Made by a program: the position numbers and the translations under genes
Assembly: GCF_900130125.1 (NCBI RefSeq)
Contig: NZ_FQXY01000011.1
Coordinates: 1,554,748 to 1,618,747 of the forward strand
Reading direction: 5' to 3'
Source of the DNA: Bacteroides congonensis
Lineage (GTDB): Bacteria > Bacteroidota > Bacteroidia > Bacteroidales > Bacteroidaceae
DNA: 64,000 bases
The notes under the pieces: model-generated
What the model was told of the DNA's origin: nothing
Databases searched by the model: none
What the model saw: only the letters and a program-made list of their open reading frames with translations
Part shown: positions 33,416 to 43,500 of the stretch, piece after piece
Layout of the letters: each line of letters starts with the position of its first letter
Numbering within the stretch: the first letter of the stretch is position 1

Positions 33416-36370
33416 ATGAGAAAATCAATTCTCTTGTTTGTACTCTTTACTCTGACGAATATCCCCCTGTTGCTTTTCGCACAGGGCGGATATCAGGTAA
33501 AAGGACATATCATTTCGGCGGAAGATAACCAGCCGATGATCGGTGTGTCCGTTTTGGAGAAAGGTACAACAAACGGAGTAATTACCGATATAGATGGTAA
33601 TTACAGTATCACAGTGACTAAGTCTCCTGCCACTTTGCAGTTCTCTTATGTCGGTATGAAAACGATAGATAAGCAGGTGACTGCTTCTACTCGTATAAAC
33701 TTGACAATGGAAAACGATGCGCAGATGGTGGATGAGGTTGTAGTAGTTGCCTATGGTGTTCGCAAGAAAGGAACCGTGGCTGGTTCAATGTCGGTAGTAA
33801 AGGCCGAACAAATGGAAAATGTACCGACTCCTAGTTTCGACCAAGCTTTGCAAGGGCGTACTCCAGGTTTACAGGTAATCTCTAGTAGTGGTGAACCTAG
33901 TGCTTCTGCAGACTTTCAGATTCGAGGTGTGAATTCTATTAATGCAGCTACAACACCGCTTTTTATATTGGATGGTATTGCTATTACAGCAGATGTTTTT
34001 TCGGCAATTAACCCTAATGATATTGAGAGTGTATCTGTATTGAAGGATGCTTCTTCTACTTCCATATATGGTGCACGTGCTGCTAATGGTGTAGTAGTAA
34101 TTACAACTAAACGTGGTCGTAGTGGTACGAATGGAAATATTATAGCTCGTGCGCAATATGGTATTTCGAAATTAGCTTACGGCAAATGGGATTTGATGAA
34201 TACAACCGAACGTCTTGACTATGAAGAAGAAATCAATCCGGATAAAGTAGGTACTTACGATCGTGATTTGTTAGAGCGTACCAATATCGATTGGCGTGAT
34301 GTTGTGTACAATGATGCAGCTCCTTTTACTAGTGTTGACTTGCAAGCAAGTGGTGCTACACAGGGAGGATTCAACTATTACGTATCAGGAAATATTCATT
34401 CACAGAAGGGTATTGCTTTGAGTTCTGATTATAAACGCTATACCTTACGTGCAAATCTGGAGGCAAAAGTGAATAATTGGTTCAAGGTTGGGACGAATGC
34501 TTCTTTTGCCTATGAAGATATGACCGAAGCTGTTGATGGTGACTATAATACCGTGACTCCAATTTCTGCTTCTCGTTTCATGCTTCCTTATTGGAGTCCT
34601 TATTCAGCTACGGGGGGAATTGCGAATGTAAATGATGGAACTTGGCTAGGAACAAATGTGAATCCGGTAGAATATCAGAACAACAATCCTTCAGATAAGA
34701 ATCGTTGGAAAGTAATTGCTTCTGCGTATGGTGAATTTCATCCTATTTCGGGATTGACTATTAAGACATTGGGAGGTGTTGATTTTCTTGATCAGCGTAG
34801 TAATATGTTTTCTATGCCCTCATATTTGCCTAACTATGGTGAAGGTTCTGTAGGACGTGGTTTTTCGCGTTATACGAATATTACGTGGTCTAATACTGCT
34901 ACCTATGTTTTTGATATAAAGGAAGAACATCATTTTAATGTGATGCTTGGTCAGGAATGGGTTGATAATCAATCTGATGGATTTTCTGTTGTATCACATG
35001 GACAAAGTAATGATAAGTTGTTGACTTTTTCAACGGCAACACGTGCTGATAACCCTTCTGATACAATGACTCATGCTCGTTATCTTTCTTTCTTCGGACG
35101 TGCCGAATATAATTTTTTAAGCAAATATTACGCTGATTTTTCTGTACGTCGTGATGCTTCTTCACGTTTCGGTAAGAATTCCCGTTGGGCTAATTTTTGG
35201 TCAATAGGTTTAATGTGGAATGCTAAAGGAGAAAAATTTCTTGAAAATGTAGACTGGTTAACGAATGCGCAGGTTGCCGCTAGTATCGGTACGTCGGGTA
35301 ACTCGTCTATTCCAGCTTATGATCACCTTCCTCTTGTGTCTGGAGGCCCAATTTATGGTATTGTAAAGGATGTTGATATGGCAGGTATAGCTCCTTACTC
35401 CAAAGGTAATGAAAACCTGACATGGGAAAAGTTGTTGACTACTAATGTTTCTTTGAAGTTGGGCTTTTTTGATCGTATAAATTTGGTTGCCGAGTTCTAC
35501 AATAAGAAAACAAAGGATATGTTGATGGAAGTACCCGTATCGGTGGTGGGCGGTTATCCATATCGTTGGAGTAATATGGGAGAAATGGTAAATCGTGGAG
35601 TTGACCTTTCTTTGGATGTTGATGTACTTCGGTTTAAAACATTCAGTTGGAATGTTTCTGCCAATGCATCTTATAATAAGAATGAGATTACAGAACTATA
35701 TAGTGGCCGGGATGAATACGATATGGGTTCTACAGGTTTATACTTGAAAGTGGGGCATTCATATGGAGAATTTTATCTAAATCGTTTTGCAGGAGTAAAT
35801 CCAGCCAATGGTGACGCTCTTTGGTATGATAAAAAAGGGAAGATTACGAATATATTTAGCGAGGACGACAAAGTCCTGACTGGCAGAAGTTGTAATGCTC
35901 CTTGGCAAGGAGGTTTTGGCACAACATTATCTTGGCAGGGTGTAACTGTAGCAGCACAATTCAGTTGGGTCGCAGATCGATATATGATGAATAATGACCG
36001 TTATTTCAGTGAGAATGCAGCTGCATATTCAAATTATAATATGTCAAGAAAACTGTTAACAGAACGTTGGAAAAAGCCGGGGGATTTTGTAACGATGCCT
36101 CGCTATGACGTTCCAATGCAATTTGACGACCGTTTGTTGGAGGATGCATCTTTTCTTCGCTTGAAGAATTTGAGTATATCTTATGAATTGCCTAAGAATT
36201 TATTGCTACCGACAAAAGTTATTGATAGGGTGAGAATATTTGCACAAGGGCAGAATTTGTTTACTTGGACAAAATTCCAAGGTATGGATCCTGAATCAAC
36301 TGCCAACTATTATCAGGCAGCATATCCTATGTCACGTCAATTTTCCATTGGATTAGAAGTAGGCTTCTAA
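33416..36370 (+). CDS. SusC/RagA TonB-dependent transporter (no STN domain)
   Basis: Outer-membrane importer of 984 residues: signal peptide, carboxypeptidase-regulatory-like domain (VKGHIISAEDNQPMIGVSVLEKG), DEVVVVAYGVRKKGTVAGSM, the plug (TTPLFILDGIAITADVF, VLKDASSTSIYGARAANGVVVITTKRG) and barrel ending in SIGLEVGF. Unlike the transporter at 16289 it lacks the N-terminal STN domain, so it is not expected to signal to an anti-sigma factor. First gene of an eight-gene operon with SusD and surface lipoproteins but no enzyme, so the imported nutrient is probably not a polysaccharide that needs local depolymerisation. Confidence 0.96.
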   Translation: MRKSILLFVLFTLTNIPLLLFAQGGYQVKGHIISAEDNQPMIGVSVLEKGTTNGVITDIDGNYSITVTKSPATLQFSYVGMKTIDKQVTASTRINLTMENDAQMVDEVVVVAYGVRKKGTVAGSMSVVKAEQMENVPTPSFDQALQGRTPGLQVISSSGEPSASADFQIRGVNSINAATTPLFILDGIAITADVFSAINPNDIESVSVLKDASSTSIYGARAANGVVVITTKRGRSGTNGNIIARAQYGISKLAYGKWDLMNTTERLDYEEEINPDKVGTYDRDLLERTNIDWRDVVYNDAAPFTSVDLQASGATQGGFNYYVSGNIHSQKGIALSSDYKRYTLRANLEAKVNNWFKVGTNASFAYEDMTEAVDGDYNTVTPISASRFMLPYWSPYSATGGIANVNDGTWLGTNVNPVEYQNNNPSDKNRWKVIASAYGEFHPISGLTIKTLGGVDFLDQRSNMFSMPSYLPNYGEGSVGRGFSRYTNITWSNTATYVFDIKEEHHFNVMLGQEWVDNQSDGFSVVSHGQSNDKLLTFSTATRADNPSDTMTHARYLSFFGRAEYNFLSKYYADFSVRRDASSRFGKNSRWANFWSIGLMWNAKGEKFLENVDWLTNAQVAASIGTSGNSSIPAYDHLPLVSGGPIYGIVKDVDMAGIAPYSKGNENLTWEKLLTTNVSLKLGFFDRINLVAEFYNKKTKDMLMEVPVSVVGGYPYRWSNMGEMVNRGVDLSLDVDVLRFKTFSWNVSANASYNKNEITELYSGRDEYDMGSTGLYLKVGHSYGEFYLNRFAGVNPANGDALWYDKKGKITNIFSEDDKVLTGRSCNAPWQGGFGTTLSWQGVTVAAQFSWVADRYMMNNDRYFSENAAAYSNYNMSRKLLTERWKKPGDFVTMPRYDVPMQFDDRLLEDASFLRLKNLSISYELPKNLLLPTKVIDRVRIFAQGQNLFTWTKFQGMDPESTANYYQAAYPMSRQFSIGLEVGF

Positions 36371-36404
36371 AAGTTTATTTTATACATTAATATAATAGAG
36401 AAAA

Positions 36405-37958
36405 ATGAAAAAAATATTATTCCTATTGATGTCGTTGATGTTCGTTATGACTTCTTGTGAAATGGATCTTACACCGGATAGTGCAGTTCCTGAGCATCAA
36501 GCTTTGCGTACGATTGATGATTGCGACGCATGGGTGGTTGGCATTTATAGTGCATTCAAAAATAGTGCACTATATAGTGGCTACATGACTTTGCTTCCGG
36601 ATATTCAGGCTGATATGGCTTATGCGGCTTTGAAAACTAATACTGGATTCTATTCTAATTTCTATCAGTGGAATATCAAATCTACTACTGATGAAATTGC
36701 TGCTGTATACAATGGATTGTATACAATTGTGGCTCGTTGTAACTTCTTTATGGATTATAAAGATCAGGTAGAAGCAAATTTGAAAACAGAAAAAGAAAAA
36801 CAAGAATTCAAAAAACGTTTGGGTGATGTTTATTTTGCACGTGCTTTGGCATATGCCGAGTTGATTCGTTTGTTTTGCGAACCTATGACCTCGGAGAATG
36901 CAGATAAGGAAAATATGGGTATTTGTTTGCCTGTTACATATCGGGATGATGTTCCGATGGTAAAACGTTCAACATTACGTGAATCTTATAATCAAATTAT
37001 CAGTGATTTGAAGGATGCAGAAGATAATATTCCCGATTCACGTACCATAGCTGATATTCACTATTTTAGTAAAGGCGCTGTGTATGCATTGCGTGCGCGG
37101 GTGTATATGTATATGGGAATGGGGGATTTAAAGCGCGACCGTAACAATGAATACTTGAAGAAATCGGTAGAGGCTGCAACAAAAGTGATTAAGCTTGGAG
37201 TATATAAACTCTCGGATGCCATTAATAATGCTTTTATTATTAATTCCCAAAATTATACGGATTATCAAGTAATGTGGATGCGCGACGGAAGTGATGAAAT
37301 TATTTGGAAGATAGGAATGAGTCCTACTAGTTATGGTGGTGCTTTGGGTAAGAGCCTGTTAGGTTACAACAACTCGTCTTACAACCCTCAATATCATTTT
37401 GCTGAAGCAATTCTAAAATTGTATGAAGATAATGATATGCGTGCTTCTGCATTTTGTAGTCAAACAAAGGACGTGAATGGCGATGATGTGTATCTTATAA
37501 CAAAATATCCGGGGAATACAGACTTGGATGGCGGTGATACTCGAAAATTTATCAATATGCCGAAGCCTTTACGATTGTCAGAAGTCTATTTGGTACGCGC
37601 TGAAGCCTATTACTGGCTGGGTGATGATGAGAATGCTCAGAAAGATCTTTCTTCATTGAAGCGTAAGCGTATTACAGGTTTTGGTTCTGTCTCTGCTTCG
37701 GGCGATGATTTATTGAAAGAAATAAAGAATGAACGTGCCCGCGAATTGTATATGGAAGGTTTCCGTCTCTCTGATTTGAAACGTTGGCATGATCCGGTGA
37801 AACGTGAAAAGCAGCTTTATAGCATAGACGGTTCTATCAATAATGAGTTGAACGTGAAATATACAGATGCAAAATACCGTTTTACTACTTGGCCTATTCC
37901 AAAACATGAAATCGAAGCTACTAATGGCTTGGTGGTAGGTAATGCAAGTAACAATTAA
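36405..37958 (+). CDS. SusD/RagB-family nutrient-binding lipoprotein
   Basis: A 517-residue lipoprotein, lipobox VMTSC followed by EMDLTPDSAV. SusD/RagB wording is clear: LRTIDDCDAWVVGIYSAF, GDVYFARALAYAELIRLFCEP, LRESYNQIISDLKDAEDNIP, GAVYALRARVYMYMGMGD, LRLSEVYLVRAEAYYWLGD and the C-terminal ERARELYMEGFRLSDLKRWHDPVKRE and FTTWPIPKHEIEATNG. It pairs with the upstream SusC, 34 bases away. The ligand is unknown. Confidence 0.95.
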   Translation: MKKILFLLMSLMFVMTSCEMDLTPDSAVPEHQALRTIDDCDAWVVGIYSAFKNSALYSGYMTLLPDIQADMAYAALKTNTGFYSNFYQWNIKSTTDEIAAVYNGLYTIVARCNFFMDYKDQVEANLKTEKEKQEFKKRLGDVYFARALAYAELIRLFCEPMTSENADKENMGICLPVTYRDDVPMVKRSTLRESYNQIISDLKDAEDNIPDSRTIADIHYFSKGAVYALRARVYMYMGMGDLKRDRNNEYLKKSVEAATKVIKLGVYKLSDAINNAFIINSQNYTDYQVMWMRDGSDEIIWKIGMSPTSYGGALGKSLLGYNNSSYNPQYHFAEAILKLYEDNDMRASAFCSQTKDVNGDDVYLITKYPGNTDLDGGDTRKFINMPKPLRLSEVYLVRAEAYYWLGDDENAQKDLSSLKRKRITGFGSVSASGDDLLKEIKNERARELYMEGFRLSDLKRWHDPVKREKQLYSIDGSINNELNVKYTDAKYRFTTWPIPKHEIEATNGLVVGNASNN

Positions 37959-37981
37959 ACTAATAATAAGTAACAGATAAG

Positions 37982-38929
37982 ATGAATATGAAGAAATTTT
38001 TGAATCTTCTGTTGATGTTTCCGTTGGCAGCCACTATTATGATAGGGTGTCAATCAGAAGAGATTACATATACCGGACCGGAATATGTGATGTTTGCTGA
38101 TACCACCTACACGATGCCGATTTTAGAAACGGATAAAATATTTGAAGTACCGGTTGCCACAACTACTTTGGCAGACTACGACCGGAACTATGCTGTAGAA
38201 ATAATTAATGATAAATCAACCGCTGTTCGTGGTTATCATTTTGATTTTGTTGACAACTCTAATAATGTCACTATCAAAGCAGGAGAGCGTGTTGCTTTCG
38301 TCAAGTTGGAAGGGCATTATGAAAATGTAAACCGTGATGACAGTTTGGTTGTAAGATTGCGTTTGGTTGAACCCAAAGTCCAGACATGGGATTTATATGG
38401 AAATGAGACATTGGTTGATTTTATCAAGTGCCATCCGTTTAAAATGAATGATTTTCTGCAAATCAAGAATGAGACGGATGAAGCGAAATTCACGATGTTG
38501 GCATCTTTCCCCTTTGATAGTAATATGGGATCATATTCTGTGAAGGGTTACAAGAAAGATGAAAAGACATTAATGCTTACTGATATGTTCGGGCATTCGG
38601 GCTCCGGTGATATCCGGGTAATTTTCGACGATTCGGATCCTTTGGATCTTGTAATTACTGTTCCTGAACAGGCCGGTTTCCGTGAAAGCAATTATGGAAC
38701 AGTTTGGATTCGTTCTGTTGAGCAATATCCTTCGTACTTCAATACGTTTGACAACTTCTTTGTACTGATATTAGAGGCGTATGTTCCTCAGATAGGAAGT
38801 TTTGGAGTATATCAATATATATTCAAGTCGCTTGATGAAGATGAAGCAGAAGATAATGAGAATGGTACTGTAACTCGTAGTATAGCAGAAAGAAATGACT
38901 GTTCTCTTTTTAAATTCAATAAGTTTTAA
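37982..38929 (+). CDS. DUF4843-type lipoprotein of a SusCD operon
   Basis: A 315-residue lipoprotein (lipobox TIMIGC followed by QSEE). The body resembles DUF4843 proteins, which commonly follow SusD in Bacteroides: PEYVMFADTTYTMPILETDKIFEVPVATT, NDKSTAVRGYHFDFVDNSNNVTIKAGERVAFVKLEG and DDSLVVRLRLVEP. Probably an accessory surface lipoprotein of the SusCD complex. It begins 23 bases after SusD and is followed after 17 bases by the BACON lipoprotein. M3 (37988) is an alternative start. Confidence 0.8.
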   Translation: MNMKKFLNLLLMFPLAATIMIGCQSEEITYTGPEYVMFADTTYTMPILETDKIFEVPVATTTLADYDRNYAVEIINDKSTAVRGYHFDFVDNSNNVTIKAGERVAFVKLEGHYENVNRDDSLVVRLRLVEPKVQTWDLYGNETLVDFIKCHPFKMNDFLQIKNETDEAKFTMLASFPFDSNMGSYSVKGYKKDEKTLMLTDMFGHSGSGDIRVIFDDSDPLDLVITVPEQAGFRESNYGTVWIRSVEQYPSYFNTFDNFFVLILEAYVPQIGSFGVYQYIFKSLDEDEAEDNENGTVTRSIAERNDCSLFKFNKF

Positions 38930-38946
38930 TCTAAAAAGATAAGAAT

Positions 38947-40812
38947 ATGAAAACAACATCGAGTTATTTTAAATATTTATTTGTTTGTGTTTTGATGTGT
39001 ACTTTCGTTGCTTGTGGTGACGATGATGACAATAATAATGGCTCTAATGCTACTATTGAGCTTCTTTCTCCTGCAGAGATAACTTGTACAGGAGCTGACA
39101 ATGATGCTGTAACAATCACATTTGTTGCAGAAAATGATTGGACTGCTATTGTAAGTCATAACTGGATAGATTTGAGTAAAAGAACAGGCTCTGCCGGTGA
39201 GCAGAAAATAATAGTAACCGTTGAGAATAATGACGATTTCAAAACTCGTATCGGTACTATTACTATCAAAGACAAGGCAAGTGGAAAGTCTGTCGATATT
39301 ATTGTGACTCAAGGTGAGAAAGGCTCTGTTCTCACTTTCTCTACCGAAGATCAGAATGGAACTAGCCTGGCTATTGATAATGAAAAACAGGAGATTATTG
39401 CTGAAGTAAGTGTTAAGAGTAACTATGATTATTCAATTACCATATCACCGGATTGGTTGACTTATGAGGATAAGGGACGAAATAATGATGGCTCAAGAAA
39501 ATATGTTTTCCATGCAGATCCTGAAAAACTCTATGCCGCAGGCGGATATGGCGAGCAGGCTGCAATTGTCAGTTTCGCATATCAGGCAGAAACTCGTACT
39601 CCGGCAACAAAGGAATATGCTGTGAAATTTGCCGGAATTACTCCATCAATGTCGTGCGATATGGATCCTGTAGTTTTGGATGATATGATGGGTGACGGAT
39701 ATCAGGCTACTATACACGTAGTTTCGAATATAAAGTGGGCATTGGGAAATACACCTTCGTTTTCTGACGTTACTTATCCGGTTGCAAATAGTTCAGTAAA
39801 TTTCTTCGAAGTAAACACTTCAGTGAAGCTTACTTATAACAAGGCTGAACTACAAGTAGAAGAAGAAAATGGCACTTTGACTTTTGTTGATGCTGAAGGA
39901 AAAGCATTGGATTATAGTCTCAATGTAAAATATCCGGGTGTAGGAAATGACTATGTAGAGATTGATAATACAGTCTTTAAGATGCCGGATAACCAACTGT
40001 ATATGTTTGAAGCACATGGCGTTGAGGAATATCCTGGCTATTATAATGATATAGCTATCGATTTTCAAGTAAAAGCTGCAAATAAGAATGATGTCACTTT
40101 CTATATCGTAAGACAAAATTTTGGTGGTTCTCCTATTTATTCTACATATATAAATGGTTATGGGGATGAAGAATCTGCTGATATGACAGGTTATCAGGGT
40201 TGGGGATTTGTTGAAGACCCAGAAACTGACAACACCCGCGCTATTGTGGAAACAATAACAAAGACTTTGTATATTAAGTCACGTGGTAATGAATGGAATG
40301 GAGGTTCCACTGAAGATAAGGATCGTTATTTTGCTTTATTTGCCGTTTCTGCTACTAAATATCCAACATTTGAATCTTTGTTTGATGATGAAGGAGAGCT
40401 GAAACCTGAATTGGATGCAAAATATATAAACTTGGGTCAGAAGAAAAAAGGCGGTATTGAAGACTTTGTATGTGAAGGTTTGGCAGGTCAGACTTTGACA
40501 GCATCACCTTCCGGTGAGACTTTAACTTTTGAATATTCAGGCATTGATTTAAGTTCTGAAGATTGGGGGGCTACTTGGTATCATGGAGTTCAAATTGTTG
40601 ATGGAAAAATGAAGAAAGGAGATTATGGTACCGGTGATATGTTGGATAAAGGGACTAAACTGGGACAGTTGGTAAATGGAGTAGGAAATATTATTATAGA
40701 AGTAACTCCTAATACAACAGGTAAAGCCCGATCTGAAAAGTTTGCAATTTGTGCAGGTATGTTAGAAGATGCAGTAATTACTTATTTTACAATTGAGCAA
40801 GCTGCAAAATAA
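38947..40812 (+). CDS. BACON-domain surface lipoprotein
   Basis: A 621-residue lipoprotein. The lipobox TFVAC is followed by GDDDDNN, a clear Bacteroidota surface-export signal. Residues about 35-120 form a BACON domain (TFVAENDWTAIVSHNWIDLSKRTGSAGEQKIIVTVENNDDFKTRIGTITI ending IIVTQGE), followed by a second, more divergent one (VSVKSNYDYSITISPDWLTYED). The remaining ~380 residues are unrecognised, beta-rich and end with a pattern AVITYFTIEQAAK like another BACON strand. BACON domains are often linked to carbohydrate or mucin adhesion, but here no glycosidase is attached. Function unknown; probably surface ligand capture for the SusCD pair. Confidence 0.78.
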   Translation: MKTTSSYFKYLFVCVLMCTFVACGDDDDNNNGSNATIELLSPAEITCTGADNDAVTITFVAENDWTAIVSHNWIDLSKRTGSAGEQKIIVTVENNDDFKTRIGTITIKDKASGKSVDIIVTQGEKGSVLTFSTEDQNGTSLAIDNEKQEIIAEVSVKSNYDYSITISPDWLTYEDKGRNNDGSRKYVFHADPEKLYAAGGYGEQAAIVSFAYQAETRTPATKEYAVKFAGITPSMSCDMDPVVLDDMMGDGYQATIHVVSNIKWALGNTPSFSDVTYPVANSSVNFFEVNTSVKLTYNKAELQVEEENGTLTFVDAEGKALDYSLNVKYPGVGNDYVEIDNTVFKMPDNQLYMFEAHGVEEYPGYYNDIAIDFQVKAANKNDVTFYIVRQNFGGSPIYSTYINGYGDEESADMTGYQGWGFVEDPETDNTRAIVETITKTLYIKSRGNEWNGGSTEDKDRYFALFAVSATKYPTFESLFDDEGELKPELDAKYINLGQKKKGGIEDFVCEGLAGQTLTASPSGETLTFEYSGIDLSSEDWGATWYHGVQIVDGKMKKGDYGTGDMLDKGTKLGQLVNGVGNIIIEVTPNTTGKARSEKFAICAGMLEDAVITYFTIEQAAK

Positions 40813-40845
40813 TCATTCTATAATTTTATTTATTTGATAAAGAAA

Positions 40846-43500
40846 ATGAATCTATTAAGAAAAATAAACTGGTTGTTTACGGCAATGCTTTGCATAGCAT
40901 TGGTGTCAAGTTGTTCAGACGATGATGTCGTATCTGGCAATGGAACATCAGGATTCCTCAAGTTACATCTGACTTCTTCGAAGACTGTAACTAGAGCCAC
41001 AACATTGGATTATATGTCTGATGCAAAGAAGGTGGAGGTATCTATGCTGTACAATGATATGTATGTAACACAATCCTTGAATCTGAGTTCTGTAGCGAAT
41101 GCTACAGATCTCGGATTGGAATCTGAGAACCTGGAATTGCGCACAGGTGAATATCGCATCATGAGTTATACCCTTTTCGGAGCGGTGAAACCCGGTATGG
41201 AGAAGCCTGAAAGATTAGCCACTATTTACCCGGATGAGTCACTTACATTCCAAATTACGGGTGGACATCTTACAGAGCTTGATGTGAAAGTGAAAGCTAC
41301 CGTACGCGGATATGTATACTTTGATTTATTGAAAGATTTATCCAACTATGATGAAGAAATGGATAAAGCTAATAAAGCGAAGTCTCGTGCTGCATTAGAA
41401 GGCGATCCAAAAGAATTTAGTTATGATAATGTTGAAGAAATAGATATCTACTACCGTAAGAAAGGTACAAGCGAGTATGCTACTCCGCATCCTTTCAAGA
41501 TTTACGAAACAAAGAATGAGAAGTATCTGCATACTGACACTGTAAGTTGGGAATCCGGAGAGTATGAGATAACCCGTTACATGATGTACGATAAAGATCG
41601 TAGAAGCATTTTGTTGGCGGCAGATTTGAAAGATACTTATGTGAAAGTCACTACAGGGGATTATACAGAAGGAAGCGTGGATATCAAATTCCCGGAAAAT
41701 ATGTATGCTATCAAAGATTATATTGCCCTTTATACTATTTGGGTAAACATGGATGGACCGAATTGGAGCTATGCAGGTGAATCTTTCCCGGCAGGAGCAA
41801 ACTGGCGTTTTGCTAATCGTCCGATAGACGAATGGGGAAATCAGCCCGGTGTTGAACTGGATAATTATGGTCGTGTGAAAACATTGGAACTAGGTTCGTT
41901 TAATCCGAAAGGAGCCATACCTGATGCTTTGGGAGATTTGACAGAAATAGTTTCTTTGTCATTGGGTACTCATAATGACTTGGCTTCTGTTGAGAACTTT
42001 GAAGGCGATAAGGTAAGCTATAGTTTGAACCCTATTGATTTGTATCGTAAAGGGATTGATTATCGTGGTCGTCGAATGGAAATTGCGAAGGAAAGATTGA
42101 GAATTTTACATCCATCACCAATAGATAATGGAAAACTGTATACTTCGAAAAAAGTTGCTCCTTTGAAATATGCAACTTCCGGTACTTATGATTTTGCTCA
42201 AGGGTCTATTTCCAATCGTATCACGAAGATTCCGGCTACCATTCGCAATCTAACCAAGCTTAATTATCTTTTTGTTGCGAATTGTCTGATAGGGCGGAAT
42301 GATGATGACCTTCCGGTAGAATTGGCAGAACTGCCTGATTTGACTGATGTGGAATTTTATAATTGTCAGTTTAAGAAATTCCCTACAGCTTTGAAGAAGA
42401 TGAAAAAGGTTATTTCATTGAACTTCAGTTGTAATACGACAATGGAGCCTTCCGAATTGTTGAATGGATTGAACGAGTTCATAACAAGTTGCAAAGATGA
42501 ATTGCAAATTTTGTATGTGTCGTCTTGCGGATTGGAGGAATTTCCTATGGCACTAACTGAAGCGACTAAGATTGGCTTGCTGGACTTTTCTACTAACAAG
42601 TTGAGAAAGCTACCGGGAACAGGACGTAAACTTGCGCCGGTACAAGCATTCTTTGATGATAACAAGATTTCTGAGATTGCAGATGACTTCTGCGAAACGG
42701 ACGATATTGAAACATTTTCAGCTTCTAACAATATGCTAAAGGTATTTCCTAATTTATTCAAAGATGGAAAGGATAGTAAATATCAGGCTACGAGCGTAGA
42801 CTTTTCCGATAATCATATAGAGCGTTTTGCTGAAGGATTTAATGGTATCAATGTTGAAACATTGACACTTACTAAAAACGATTTTGGTAAAGCCAATAAG
42901 GATGAAAAAGGAAAGGGTTATTTCCCGGGAGCGTTGAAGGGTTCAGGTATTAGTTATCTGTTGATAAACAATTGTGAATTAGATACGTTGCCACCTTGCT
43001 CATTTGAAGAATTAGAAGTATTGGAAGCATTGGATTTGTCTGGAAATAATCTCAGGTATCTTCCTATTGAGTTTAATTCCAGAAATCTGGTATTCGTATC
43101 TGGTTTAAACTTGTCTTACAACAGATTCGGAGTTTTTCCGATGAAAGCTATGGAATTGCCAATGTTGAATAAACTATATCTGAATGATCAGTGGGATATT
43201 GATAAAAAGACAGGTAAGGAAACACGTCCTTTAAAAGATTGGCCGACTGCATTGTCGTCTTATCCGGGATATGCTACTTTAAGACTTTTAGATGTATCAG
43301 ACAATGATATTCGTAAGATTCCAGAATCTAACTTCCCAACATTGTTGGCCGAGTTTAATATTACTGATAATAATAATATTGATGTGACTATTCCGTCAGC
43401 AGTATGTTCGAAAATATCTTCCGGTTTATACAACTTGGTATATGATTCGAATCAGTATATAATAGGATGTCCGATACTGGATTTGGATATGAATAAATAA
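40846..43500 (+). CDS. Leucine-rich-repeat surface lipoprotein with DUF4458-like N-terminus
   Basis: An 884-residue lipoprotein, lipobox LVSSC with SDDDVV surface signal. The N-terminal part (about 30-230) resembles DUF4458 (SGFLKLHLTSSKTVTRATTLDYMSDAKKVEVSMLYN; LRTGEYRIMSYTLFG; GHLTELDVKVKATVRGYVYFDL). From about 310 an LRR solenoid follows, with repeats such as LTKLNYLFVANCLIG, LPDLTDVEFYNCQFKKFPTAL, LEALDLSGNNLRYLPIEF and LRLLDVSDNDIRKIPESNFP. Typical repeat pitch is about 23-25 residues. A TTG at 40834 would add four residues; ATG 40846 is preferred. The stop overlaps the start of the next gene. LRR proteins usually bind proteins or peptides, so a proteinaceous ligand is plausible; this is inference. 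Confidence 0.83.
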   Translation: MNLLRKINWLFTAMLCIALVSSCSDDDVVSGNGTSGFLKLHLTSSKTVTRATTLDYMSDAKKVEVSMLYNDMYVTQSLNLSSVANATDLGLESENLELRTGEYRIMSYTLFGAVKPGMEKPERLATIYPDESLTFQITGGHLTELDVKVKATVRGYVYFDLLKDLSNYDEEMDKANKAKSRAALEGDPKEFSYDNVEEIDIYYRKKGTSEYATPHPFKIYETKNEKYLHTDTVSWESGEYEITRYMMYDKDRRSILLAADLKDTYVKVTTGDYTEGSVDIKFPENMYAIKDYIALYTIWVNMDGPNWSYAGESFPAGANWRFANRPIDEWGNQPGVELDNYGRVKTLELGSFNPKGAIPDALGDLTEIVSLSLGTHNDLASVENFEGDKVSYSLNPIDLYRKGIDYRGRRMEIAKERLRILHPSPIDNGKLYTSKKVAPLKYATSGTYDFAQGSISNRITKIPATIRNLTKLNYLFVANCLIGRNDDDLPVELAELPDLTDVEFYNCQFKKFPTALKKMKKVISLNFSCNTTMEPSELLNGLNEFITSCKDELQILYVSSCGLEEFPMALTEATKIGLLDFSTNKLRKLPGTGRKLAPVQAFFDDNKISEIADDFCETDDIETFSASNNMLKVFPNLFKDGKDSKYQATSVDFSDNHIERFAEGFNGINVETLTLTKNDFGKANKDEKGKGYFPGALKGSGISYLLINNCELDTLPPCSFEELEVLEALDLSGNNLRYLPIEFNSRNLVFVSGLNLSYNRFGVFPMKAMELPMLNKLYLNDQWDIDKKTGKETRPLKDWPTALSSYPGYATLRLLDVSDNDIRKIPESNFPTLLAEFNITDNNNIDVTIPSAVCSKISSGLYNLVYDSNQYIIGCPILDLDMNK